Origin: Porphyromonadaceae bacterium UBA2720
GTDB lineage: Bacteria; Bacteroidota; Bacteroidia; Bacteroidales; Muribaculaceae
DNA length: 6,921 nt
Assembly (NCBI GenBank): GCA_002353885.1
Contig: DEKO01000037.1
Span: forward strand, 1 to 6,921
Direction: 5' to 3'
Position 1 is the stretch's first letter. Each line of letters begins with the position of its first letter. The notes below the pieces were generated by a model. That model had not been told where the DNA came from, made no database searches, and saw only the letters and a list, made by a program, of their open reading frames with translations. This document shows, in pieces, positions 1 through 6,738 of this stretch. The position numbers and the translations under genes were made by a program.

Positions 1-899
1 ATGAGCTTGATGTTGATGCCGTCATACACCCCCTTAAAACGAACGATGTCGGGTAGTCGCTGGAATGCCTCGTCGGCAATGATGGGCAGCGGGCTACGCT
101 CACGCAACCAGGCCGTCTCGTCCATCCACTCCTTGTCAAAGGGTTGCTCAACAAAGAGGCAGTTGCGCTCCTTGAGCCAGTGACACATCTCCAGGGCATG
201 CTCCTTGTCTTTCCAACCCTGGTTGCAATCGACACAGATGGGAATGTCGGGCATCATCTCACGGATGATATCGACAGTCTGTTGGTCGTTGTCCAGGCCC
301 ATCTTAACCTTAATGAGTTTGTAGGGGCGCGCCTCCTCGACTTTCTGGCGGACGACTTCCTCGGTGTCGATGCCGATGGTAAAGCTTGTGACTGGCGCTT
401 TCCCAGGGTCTAGTCCCCAGATTTTATACCATGGTTGGCCCATGATTTTGCCCAACAGGTCGTGCAGTGCGATGTCGACACTTGCCTTGGCGGCACGGTT
501 GTTGGGTGCCTTTTGATCAACATAGGTGAGAATGTCCTCGATGCGGAAGGGGTCGGTAAACTGCTCAAGGTCCAGGCTGTTGAGAAACGCGGTGACACTG
601 TCGACAGTCTCACCCAGATAGGGCGGCATCGATGCCTCGCCATATCCAACATAGCCATCATACTCGAGCTTGACCTGAACGTCGGGAGTCGTGGTGCGAC
701 TGAACCGCGCCAGATTGAAAGCATGACGCAGCTTCAACTCGTAGGGGAAAAACGAGAGCTTCAGTTTCTTTGAGCCACCTGCGGTCTGTGCGGCGGCACG
801 TGCGCGACGCGTCTTACGTGCCACGGCATCGATTGAGATAGGCGTTGCAGCGGCCACTAGGCCCAGACCTGCGCTTGCAAGGAATTTTCTGCGATCCAT
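1..899 (-). CDS. Exported L-Ala-D/L-Glu-type dipeptide epimerase, C-terminus outside the window
   Basis: Enolase-superfamily (muconate-lactonizing subgroup) enzyme predicted to interconvert L-Ala-D-Glu and L-Ala-L-Glu during murein-peptide salvage. I read 299 codons; the stop lies left of position 1, and family members usually have about 340-390 residues. The catalytic set is visible: KVK at residues 197-199 (K199 as one acid/base), metal ligands D224 in VDCNQGW, E251 in VEQP and D276 in IADE, and the second lysine K298 in INIKL. The N-terminus MDRRKFLASAGLGLVAAA is a twin-arginine-like leader, so the enzyme is probably periplasmic, unlike the cytosolic E. coli and B. subtilis enzymes. The ATG at 899 was chosen because AAAGGA lies 7 bases upstream; an adjacent in-frame ATG at 902 is only 4 bases away from it. 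It is the third gene of its operon, 51 bases after the NlpC/P60 gene. The family is certain; the exact dipeptide specificity is inferred from context. Confidence 0.93.
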   Translation of the reverse strand, partial: MDRRKFLASAGLGLVAAATPISIDAVARKTRRARAAAQTAGGSKKLKLSFFPYELKLRHAFNLARFSRTTTPDVQVKLEYDGYVGYGEASMPPYLGETVDSVTAFLNSLDLEQFTDPFRIEDILTYVDQKAPNNRAAKASVDIALHDLLGKIMGQPWYKIWGLDPGKAPVTSFTIGIDTEEVVRQKVEEARPYKLIKVKMGLDNDQQTVDIIREMMPDIPICVDCNQGWKDKEHALEMCHWLKERNCLFVEQPFDKEWMDETAWLRERSPLPIIADEAFQRLPDIVRFKGVYDGINIKL

Positions 900-906
900 C
901 ATTTAG

Positions 907-912
907 TCCTTT
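907..912 (-). promoter_or_regulatory. Shine-Dalgarno-like AAAGGA deciding the epimerase start
   Basis: Read on the minus strand, AAAGGA ends 7 bases before the ATG at 899 and 4 bases before the neighbouring ATG at 902, which favours the start at 899. The other genes in this window show no comparable purine box, as is usual in Bacteroidota, so this one stands out slightly. Confidence 0.5.
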
Positions 913-926
913 ATTTAAAAAATGAA

Positions 927-937
927 AATTAAGAATT
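927..937. repeat. AATTAAGAATT element between NlpC/P60 and epimerase genes
   Basis: Identical copy of the 11-mer at 5056-5066, again located between two genes of one operon. No stable hairpin of consequence surrounds it and no promoter consensus is evident, so the two neighbours are probably co-transcribed through it. Confidence 0.4.
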
Positions 938-950
938 GTGCATTATACAA

Positions 951-2084
951 TCAGAAGTACCACTTGTGGTTGCGAAGGAAAGTGATGCCTTTAGTGCCAA
1001 TCATGCCATTGATGCGGCTGATGGACAGTGGCGAATAAAGGTAGTCTGCCATAGTGGGGTCAAGACCATTGACCTTAACCTGGCCCGAGCAATGGATGTA
1101 CTTGCCATCGCGCAGATAGATACCGACATGAGTCACTCGCCCCGTCTTGCTATTGCCAAAGAAGAGCAGGTCGCCCAACTGAGCCTCGTGCCAGTCGTTG
1201 AACTTGCGTCCTGTCAATGCCTGCTGCGACGCATCGCGTTGCAACACAATGCCGTTAGCCAGGTAGCATACCTTGACTAGTCCCGAACAATCGGTTACCT
1301 TGGTTGATGTGCCTCCCCACAGATAACTCGACCCCATCATGCGACGGGCAGTCTTCTCGATGAGCGCGGCATCGAAGTCTTGCTGTGCCCATTGCCCCAA
1401 CTCGGCCACCTGGCTGATGTGAATATACCCTTCACGTCCATCAGGAGTGGACAGGCATACCCAGTCGCCTTGTTGCCCCTTGTACTCGAGTATATTGCTC
1501 AGTACCAAGTCGGTTACAGTCTCATCGCCCCCAGGTTCGGTGACCAGACGGCTGTCGTAGACGGTGACAATCATGCGATGCGCATTACGCCACTGCCTCA
1601 TCTGCTCTTGCGTCATGAAACGGAGTGAGCTCTCGGGGACATAGGAGATATAGTCGTCAGGTGTCTGCACACGGCACCACTCGTCATCTCGCTCGAGCAC
1701 CTTGACCGGCATGCCCATGATGGCCTGTGTGGCCACCTCAGCCGAGTGCTTGCCCGCGGTTCGCAGCGTTGCAATCGACAGCTTGACCAACGCCCATCGC
1801 TTGCCCTCGGGCAGTGAATTCTCGACCACAGCGAGTTTGTTGATAACCTTGCGGCCTTTGAGCGCTTCGTTGATTGCGTCCAGCATGCCTTGGGTTCCCA
1901 CCTTGCCCGTGAGTGTGATGACTCCGTTGTCGCTGGTGGATGATTTAACTTCCCAGATGGCTGTGCGTTTGTCGGGAGCCAGTTGAGCCTTGAGTCGGTC
2001 AATCATCTCCTGCGGCTGCACAGCCTGTGCCATCATACCCATTGCCATGGCAAACATCATGGCCATTGCCAATAACTTCTTCAT
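951..2084 (-). CDS. Secreted NlpC/P60 murein endopeptidase with BON-like and two SH3b domains (YkfC-like)
   Basis: Predicted gamma-D-glutamyl-L-diamino-acid endopeptidase that trims murein peptides and releases L-Ala-D-Glu. From the ATG at 2084 the protein has 377 residues. Residues 1-21 are a methionine- and alanine-rich signal peptide ending near AQA. Residues about 35-88 resemble a BON domain (GVITLTGKV). Two SH3b-like stretches follow, at about 98-155 (SIATLR...GMPVKVLERDDEWCRVQTPD) and 170-225 (TVYDSR...GYIHIS). The NlpC/P60 domain occupies about 236-377, with the catalytic Cys266 in TDCSGL, His319 in RVTHVGIYL and His331 in YIHCSG. The reading frame opens at 2105, but the start at 2084 gives a normal MKK leader. 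The gene begins 25 bases after the transglutaminase-like gene and is followed by the dipeptide epimerase that would use its product. The SH3b-SH3b-NlpC/P60 order matches YkfC of Bacillus. The BON assignment is by eye and less sure. Confidence 0.92.
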   Translation of the reverse strand: MKKLLAMAMMFAMAMGMMAQAVQPQEMIDRLKAQLAPDKRTAIWEVKSSTSDNGVITLTGKVGTQGMLDAINEALKGRKVINKLAVVENSLPEGKRWALVKLSIATLRTAGKHSAEVATQAIMGMPVKVLERDDEWCRVQTPDDYISYVPESSLRFMTQEQMRQWRNAHRMIVTVYDSRLVTEPGGDETVTDLVLSNILEYKGQQGDWVCLSTPDGREGYIHISQVAELGQWAQQDFDAALIEKTARRMMGSSYLWGGTSTKVTDCSGLVKVCYLANGIVLQRDASQQALTGRKFNDWHEAQLGDLLFFGNSKTGRVTHVGIYLRDGKYIHCSGQVKVNGLDPTMADYLYSPLSISRINGMIGTKGITFLRNHKWYF

Positions 2085-2109
2085 CTGTCTAAAATCTAAA
2101 GTCAAACGT

Positions 2110-3549
2110 CTAGTGAATTGTCGCTCCGATGACTCGGTTCAGTGGTGTGATGCCGTCGACCTCAAGGTGCGAGTCCCATGCATCGTAGAAGAGATTACCT
2201 CCCCGCCACTCGACCTCACCTGGCTGGAAGTCGACTGTCTCGCTGCGGATGTACTTCTTGGGTGGACTGAGCACGTCGCCAACGTCCTCGTTGGTGGCCA
2301 TGCGGTAGACATCGATACCAGTGGCATAGTAGCTGTTCATGGGAGTCCCGACCGAGCTGCGCCCGAATGACGGGTCGGTGGGCACCCACCCTACCCCTTC
2401 GAAGTAGGTCTCAGCCCAGTCATGGTAGTTGACCTCGTCGGGATGCAACATCCATCCACTCTCCCATCTGGCGGGAATACCCAGAGCCCTCACCAGGGTG
2501 ATATAGAGCAATGCCACCTGCCCGCAGTCGCCATGTCCACTGTCGAGGACATATTGTGGAATGTTGGCCAGTGTGCTATACTCGCGTGCACCCGCCCAGG
2601 GGAAATGCGAGATCCACTCAAACACTTTGGCAGCCTGCAGCACTGGATTCTGCTCGTCACCCACAATTTGGTGAGCCAGGTCGCGCATCTGGTCGGTAAT
2701 GATGACATGGCGCGGCTCGTTGCCGGTGTATCGCTGATAGACCTCGCTATGGACATCGTAGGGCTCGACCATGGCCAGGAGGTCTTGCTGGGCAATGTGC
2801 CGTTCGCCCACCTCGTAGCTGAAAGAGTACTCAAAGTGCGTGGGTTTTCCTGCCTCGGCAACGGCTTCCATATAGACCGTGTGATGCTTGCTGCCCTGAC
2901 TGAATGTAGCCTCATGATTTCCTCCACGATATTGTATGTTGCGCTGCCGCAGGTTCTCGTAGGGCAATGGCATCCACACGCGCAACGTCTCGCCAGCTGG
3001 CACAGCATCGGCCTTGACATCGAGCGAGAATGTGATGTTGACTTGCCGCCAGTCGCGCACACCATTGCGATCGGCAGGCGTCCGCATGGCTTGAAGATAA
3101 TATTTGCGCCGTGTGCGATAGGTCTCGTCACGATCTTGAGCGTTCTGTTCGGCAAACTCCTGGCCCAACAGCCACAGGTTGCCCACACTCTTGCGGAACC
3201 ACCACTCCTGTCCGTCGATTGTCATGACCTCGAGCGCCTTGGTGGCTTTCCAGTTGGCAATCTGTGCATCGGTGGCCTCGGGCATACGTTCACGTATCTT
3301 CTTCGCGCCCTGCTCAGGCGTGATGTTAAAGTCGTTGCGTATGCGCTGCATGATGGTCTTGAGCGAGTCGATGCGCACGGCATCTGCCTGCTTGGTTTTC
3401 TTGGACAGCTTGTCCATGACCTTCTCGGCCTTTTTGAACTCTCCGCTTGCAATGAGCTGGTCGACCTGCGTCTGCCAGTCAGCACCGGCAGCCACACTTG
3501 TCCCCCCCATTGCGAGCAAGACCCATGTTATAAATGATAATCTGTTCAT
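2110..3549 (-). CDS. Secreted transglutaminase-like domain protein
   Basis: A 479-residue exported protein with a transglutaminase-like (papain-fold) core. Residues 1-22 form a signal peptide (MNRLSFITWVLLAMG...). Residues about 23-150 are charged and helical, containing the stretch IDGQEWWFRKSVGNLWLL. About 168-250 is a beta-rich segment as found before many such cores. The catalytic core is at about 305-400, with the triad Cys342 in HGDCGQ, His376 in YHDWAE and Asp392 in PTDPSFG. All three catalytic residues are intact, so activity as a peptidase or acyl transferase is expected. The frame opens at 3576, but the ATG at 3549 gives a proper leader and lies 24 bases from a promoter box. It is the first gene of the operon with the NlpC/P60 peptidase and dipeptide epimerase, which suggests, without proving, a job on murein peptides. 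The substrate is unknown. Confidence 0.9.
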   Translation of the reverse strand: MNRLSFITWVLLAMGGTSVAAGADWQTQVDQLIASGEFKKAEKVMDKLSKKTKQADAVRIDSLKTIMQRIRNDFNITPEQGAKKIRERMPEATDAQIANWKATKALEVMTIDGQEWWFRKSVGNLWLLGQEFAEQNAQDRDETYRTRRKYYLQAMRTPADRNGVRDWRQVNITFSLDVKADAVPAGETLRVWMPLPYENLRQRNIQYRGGNHEATFSQGSKHHTVYMEAVAEAGKPTHFEYSFSYEVGERHIAQQDLLAMVEPYDVHSEVYQRYTGNEPRHVIITDQMRDLAHQIVGDEQNPVLQAAKVFEWISHFPWAGAREYSTLANIPQYVLDSGHGDCGQVALLYITLVRALGIPARWESGWMLHPDEVNYHDWAETYFEGVGWVPTDPSFGRSSVGTPMNSYYATGIDVYRMATNEDVGDVLSPPKKYIRSETVDFQPGEVEWRGGNLFYDAWDSHLEVDGITPLNRVIGATIH

Positions 3550-3573
3550 ATCAGTTGAAAATAAAAAGACCAA

Positions 3574-3608
3574 CAAAGATAGGGATTTTGTTTGATAATG
3601 CCAACAAA
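3574..3608 (-). promoter_or_regulatory. Bacteroides-type promoter of the transglutaminase / NlpC/P60 / epimerase operon
   Basis: On the minus strand TATCTTTG (3574-3581) matches the Bacteroidota -7 consensus TAnnTTTG exactly. Upstream, TTTTTGTTGG supplies the -33 element: TTG at 3602-3604 lies 20 bases away and TTTG at 3605-3608 lies 23 bases away. Transcription would start near 3567 and leave a leader of about 18 bases before the ATG at 3549. The site lies between the terminator of the upstream operon and the first gene, where a promoter is needed. Confidence 0.65.
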
Positions 3609-3613
3609 AAGGG

Positions 3614-3646
3614 TAAAAAAATGACGCTACCCAATCGAGTAGCGTC
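3614..3646 (-). terminator. Intrinsic terminator after the phosphoglucosamine mutase gene
   Basis: On the minus strand an 8-base perfect stem, GACGCTAC paired with GTAGCGTC (3639-3646 and 3623-3630), encloses an 8-base loop and is followed by ATTTTTTTA. The hairpin begins 5 bases after the TAA of the mutase gene. It separates the two operons of the window. The opposite strand has no U-tract after the hairpin, so it should act in one direction only. Confidence 0.9.
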
Positions 3647-3651
3647 TTTGC

Positions 3652-5037
3652 TTAACAGAGGCTCAGGACAATCTGTTTTACATTTTCGCCTAACTGTGAG
3701 GCTTTTTCCATCGTGTGCGCCTCACTGTAGATGCGAATGATGGGCTCGGTATTGCTCTTGCGCAGATGCACCCACGAATCGTCAAAGTCAATCTTGACGC
3801 CATCGATAGTGGTCACGCGCTGGCCCTGGTAGTGCTTCTCGACTGCTTTGAGAATGGCATCGACATCCATCTCTGGACGCAGCTCGAGTTTGGTCTTGGC
3901 TATGGCATACTGTGGGTAGGTGGCCTTGAGCTCGCTCACCGTCTTTCCGCTCTTGGCCAGGAGGGTCAAGAATAAGGCTACACCCACCAGCGCATCGCGG
4001 CCATAGTGCAGCTCGGGATAGATGACTCCGCCGTTGCCCTCACCGCCGATGATAGCACCCGTGCGGCGCATCTCGGTGGTGACGTTGACCTCACCCACCG
4101 CTGCCGCTGTGTAGGTGCAACCATGGCGCTCAGTCACATCGCGCAAGGCTCGTGACGACGACAGATTGCTCACTGTCGCTCCAGGCGTGTGGCTCAGCAC
4201 ATAGTCAGCCACGGCCACAAGCGTATACTCTTCAACAAAGAATTCTCCATTCTCCATGACAATAGCCAAGCGGTCGACATCGGGGTCGACAACAAAGCCC
4301 ACGTCAGCCTTACCCTGCCGCATGAAATCACTGATTGCAGTCAGGTTCTCAGGAATGGGTTCGGGAGTGTGGCCGAAATTTCCAGTCGGATCACAGAACA
4401 GTTTCTCAACACGTCTGACACCAAGCGCTTCAAGCAGTTTGGGTATGGCGATACCTCCCACCGAGTTGACGGCATCGACCGCCACCGAGAAATTGGCCTT
4501 GCGGATAGCTTCGGCATCGACTAGCGGCAGAGCCAGCACCTGCTCGATGTGGCGGCGCAGATAGGTATAATTCTTCTGTTCGCGTCCCAGATGGTCGACA
4601 TCGGCATAGTCGAAGTCCTCGGCCTCAGCGATGCGCAGCACCTCCTTGCCCTGCTCGTCGGTGAGGAACTCACCACTGTCATTGAGCAGCTTGAGAGCAT
4701 TCCATTGTTTGGGATTGTGCGAGGCTGTGATGATGATGCCTCCACATGCTTGCTCGCCCACCACGGCCAGTTCGGTGGTCGGTGTGGTAGCCAGTCCGAT
4801 GTTGACCACATCGAATCCCATGCCTGTGAGCGTGCCCACAACCATGTTTAGCACCATGCGCCCCGACAATCGCGCGTCGCGACCGACGACGATGACATTG
4901 CTCGTCTTGCTGGTGGTGCGGCGAATATAGGTAGCATAAGCCGATGTGAACTTGACAATATCTAGTGGCGACAGTCCGTCGCCTGCGCGACCACCTATGG
5001 TGCCGCGTATGCCCGATATGGATTTAATTAATGCCAT
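3652..5037 (-). CDS. glmM: Phosphoglucosamine mutase / phosphomannomutase family enzyme
   Basis: A 461-residue alpha-D-phosphohexomutase, the usual length. It moves phosphate between C6 and C1 of a hexose phosphate; the likely reaction is glucosamine-6-phosphate to glucosamine-1-phosphate on the way to UDP-GlcNAc for murein and LPS. Visible motifs are SGIRGT at 8-13, the phosphoserine loop TASHNP with Ser106, the Mg-binding DPDVDR at 251-256, the sugar loop GEGNGG at 332-337, and the phosphate-binding RKSNTEP at 426-432. The sugar loop differs from the GEQSGH or GEMSGH of classical GlmM and phosphomannomutase. This is common among Bacteroidota and archaeal-type homologues, so substrate cannot be read off directly and mannose or glucose phosphates remain possible. 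It starts 42 bases after the lipoprotein gene, with no clear ribosome binding site, and ends at a strong terminator. The family is certain; the glmM name is probable. Confidence 0.92.
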   Translation of the reverse strand: MALIKSISGIRGTIGGRAGDGLSPLDIVKFTSAYATYIRRTTSKTSNVIVVGRDARLSGRMVLNMVVGTLTGMGFDVVNIGLATTPTTELAVVGEQACGGIIITASHNPKQWNALKLLNDSGEFLTDEQGKEVLRIAEAEDFDYADVDHLGREQKNYTYLRRHIEQVLALPLVDAEAIRKANFSVAVDAVNSVGGIAIPKLLEALGVRRVEKLFCDPTGNFGHTPEPIPENLTAISDFMRQGKADVGFVVDPDVDRLAIVMENGEFFVEEYTLVAVADYVLSHTPGATVSNLSSSRALRDVTERHGCTYTAAAVGEVNVTTEMRRTGAIIGGEGNGGVIYPELHYGRDALVGVALFLTLLAKSGKTVSELKATYPQYAIAKTKLELRPEMDVDAILKAVEKHYQGQRVTTIDGVKIDFDDSWVHLRKSNTEPIIRIYSEAHTMEKASQLGENVKQIVLSLC

Positions 5038-5055
5038 TAGTCTATTAAAAATTAG

Positions 5056-5066
5056 AATTAAGAATT
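5056..5066. repeat. AATTAAGAATT element between lipoprotein and mutase genes
   Basis: The 11 bases AATTAAGAATT lie in the 42-base gap before the mutase gene and are preceded by a related TTAGAA unit. An identical 11-mer lies in the gap before the epimerase gene at 927-937. Both sit just after a stop codon within an operon. The element may be only AT-rich spacer. Confidence 0.4.
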
Positions 5067-5079
5067 TAACCTTCGGCGC

Positions 5080-5652
5080 TTATATTTGGCTGTGGAAGTA
5101 GCGTATGTGATAGAGGTATGGTTGCACATAGCTGATCTCGCTGGTCCAGCCAAACTGCGACTTGATGATGAGGTTGACCTCACACTCGGCGCCCAAGAAG
5201 TTGAGCGGCAACTGGATGCCATATCCCCACTGCGACGATAAGGTCTGCGTGAAATCTTTGTAGAGGAAGTAGGTGGGCGGCTCGCTCATGTCGTTCTCGT
5301 TGCTTCCAGCGATACCCAAGACCTTGGTCGAGTACCACTCCTCAAGGTTGAAACGCGTGAATCGGAAGTAAATGGTCTGCGATGCTCTAGCCCGGTCATT
5401 GACTCTATCGCCAGGATTGAGCACTTGCATGTATACATTCCCTTCAGGGTCGATACGGTAGTAGGGGGCATCCTTGCCGACCTCGAACACCGAGTCGGCT
5501 GGCACCTCGTTGACCACTCGCTGAGTCTTGAGGTAGGCGTTAGTTGCATTGCGTTCGACATTGAGTCGATCACTATAGCTCTCGGTGTTGCTGCACGACG
5601 CCAGCAACATGGCCATCAGCACGGCCAGTAGGCCAAATTTCTTCATTGTCAT
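5080..5652 (-). CDS. DUF4827-like lipoprotein
   Basis: A 190-residue predicted lipoprotein of unknown function. The leader MTMKKFGLLAVLMAMLLASC ends in the lipobox LASC with the lipidated Cys20, so the mature protein should be anchored at the inner or outer membrane facing the periplasm. The early mature part (SYSDRLNVERNATNAYLKTQ) and the following DPEGNVYMQVLNPGDRV resemble the Bacteroidales DUF4827 family, whose fold recalls FKBP-like proteins; I recognise this by pattern only. The start at 5652 overlaps the upstream stop as ATGA, which suggests translational coupling; a second ATG at 5646 (MKKFG) is an equally good leader start. It sits between the NrnA-like and mutase genes in one operon. 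No catalytic residues can be named. Confidence 0.85.
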   Translation of the reverse strand: MTMKKFGLLAVLMAMLLASCSNTESYSDRLNVERNATNAYLKTQRVVNEVPADSVFEVGKDAPYYRIDPEGNVYMQVLNPGDRVNDRARASQTIYFRFTRFNLEEWYSTKVLGIAGSNENDMSEPPTYFLYKDFTQTLSSQWGYGIQLPLNFLGAECEVNLIIKSQFGWTSEISYVQPYLYHIRYFHSQI

Positions 5653-6707
5653 ATTTCGTTGTTGGTTGCTGTTTCATTGTTAACCGGGACATTAGGGAAG
5701 AGTTCAAGCAACAATTGCTCAAATGTTGCCACCGCCTGATCGAGTGTGCCATAAAACTCTCCTCCAGCTGCATTGACATGCCCGCCACCATTGAAGTACT
5801 TGGTGCAAATGTCATTGACAGCAAAATCGCCCACACTGCGGCACGACACCTTGACATACTCAGGGTCTTCGCGCATAAATACTGACCATTCCACCCCAGG
5901 TATGGCCAGAGGTTTATTAACAAGCCCTTCGCTGTCGCCTCGCTTGTAGTTATATCGCTTGAGTTCGTCGGCAGTGAGGACAATGAGCGAGGCATGCTGC
6001 TCGGGATATAGCTTCATCTTCTGGTCCATGGCATAGCCCTGCAGTCGCATGCTATCGGCGCTGAATGTATTCATAGCCATGTTGTAGAGCCACTGCCGCC
6101 CCACCTTGCGACGCATGAGCGACGCTTGTATCTCATAGAGGTCCGGGTCTTCGCAGTTATAGGCAAAATTTCCGGTGTCGGTCATCATGCCCGTGAGCAG
6201 GCATTGTGCCGCCCAGCGATCGACGAGTTTGAGCAACTGCATCTGCATGAGCACTCGATAGACAAGCTCACATGTCGATGACGCATCAGGGAATGAAATC
6301 ATCACGTCGAACATGGGTTCGGGGTCGACATGATGGTCAATGAGCACTCTGGGACAAGGGTTTGCCATGACCAATTGCCCCAATTTGTCAATGCGGTGCA
6401 GTGCGTTAAAGTCTAGGCAGAAGATGAGCTGTGCAGCCTCAATGATTTTGCGAGCACGCGCCTCCTGTTGTGTGAACGAGATCACACTGCGCACATCCGG
6501 CAGGAAGAGCAGCGAGCGAGGCATCATATCGGGCGTGACCACATTGGCATCTTTACCCAGCCGGCGCAGCACATGGCACAAGGCCAAGGTCGAGCCAATA
6601 GCATCTCCGTCGGGCGAAAGGTGACATGTGATGGCTATCGACTTGACTCCATTGAGCAAGTGTTGCACCTTGTCGATGACTCTTGAGTCTATGATGGGTT
6701 GAATCAT
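5649..6707 (-). CDS. nrnA: DHH/DHHA1 phosphoesterase, NrnA-like oligoribonuclease / pAp phosphatase
   Basis: A 352-residue cytosolic protein, the usual length for NrnA. Members degrade 2-5 nucleotide RNA fragments and many also dephosphorylate 3'-phosphoadenosine 5'-phosphate. The DHH domain carries His29, Asp33 and Asp35 in CHLSPDGDAIGS, Asp99 in FCLDFNALHRID, the name-giving DHH at 124-126 (VLIDHHVDPE), and Asp177 in TGMMTDTGNFAYN; these bind the metal pair, normally Mn. The C-terminal DHHA1 domain has the GGGH substrate motif at 307-310, with Arg290 in SCRSVGDF. The asparagine-rich tail (VNNETATNNEI) is dispensable in appearance. It is the first gene of its operon and overlaps the lipoprotein start by 4 bases. 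There is no signal peptide and no Shine-Dalgarno. The family is certain; which of the two activities dominates cannot be told. Confidence 0.93.
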   Translation of the reverse strand: MIQPIIDSRVIDKVQHLLNGVKSIAITCHLSPDGDAIGSTLALCHVLRRLGKDANVVTPDMMPRSLLFLPDVRSVISFTQQEARARKIIEAAQLIFCLDFNALHRIDKLGQLVMANPCPRVLIDHHVDPEPMFDVMISFPDASSTCELVYRVLMQMQLLKLVDRWAAQCLLTGMMTDTGNFAYNCEDPDLYEIQASLMRRKVGRQWLYNMAMNTFSADSMRLQGYAMDQKMKLYPEQHASLIVLTADELKRYNYKRGDSEGLVNKPLAIPGVEWSVFMREDPEYVKVSCRSVGDFAVNDICTKYFNGGGHVNAAGGEFYGTLDQAVATFEQLLLELFPNVPVNNETATNNEI

Positions 6708-6730
6708 ATCTTACAAAAACGTAGAATTGA

Positions 6731-6738
6731 CAAAATTA
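6731..6738 (-). promoter_or_regulatory. Candidate -7 box for the nrnA operon
   Basis: On the minus strand TAATTTTG matches TAnnTTTG exactly and lies 23 bases before the ATG at 6707, nearly the same distance as the box of the other operon (24 bases). No convincing -33 TTTG occurs 19-21 bases upstream; the nearest, in TTTGCGC, is only 14 bases away. The box is therefore a candidate, not a secure promoter. Confidence 0.4.

Noticed and set aside
410..773. Overlapping open frames of about 100 codons on both strands
   Set aside because: They lie inside the dipeptide epimerase, which reads continuously with all its catalytic residues across this interval.
903..950. Possible separate promoter for the epimerase gene
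   Set aside because: The gap of about 50 bases has a TATAAT-like word but no TAnnTTTG box with a -33 element, so co-transcription with the upstream genes is the simpler reading.
2422..3537. 371-codon open frame on the plus strand
   Set aside because: It lies entirely opposite the transglutaminase-like gene, whose triad and domains are clear. The plus-strand translation shows no recognisable domain and is a shadow caused by codon bias.
3715..4930. Several plus-strand frames of 86-111 codons
   Set aside because: All are antisense to the phosphohexomutase gene, have no leader or domain pattern, and overlap each other in different frames.
5573..5995. 140-codon minus-strand frame across the nrnA/lipoprotein junction
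   Set aside because: It is out of frame with both genes, whose motifs (DHHA1 GGGH, lipobox) occupy the same DNA.
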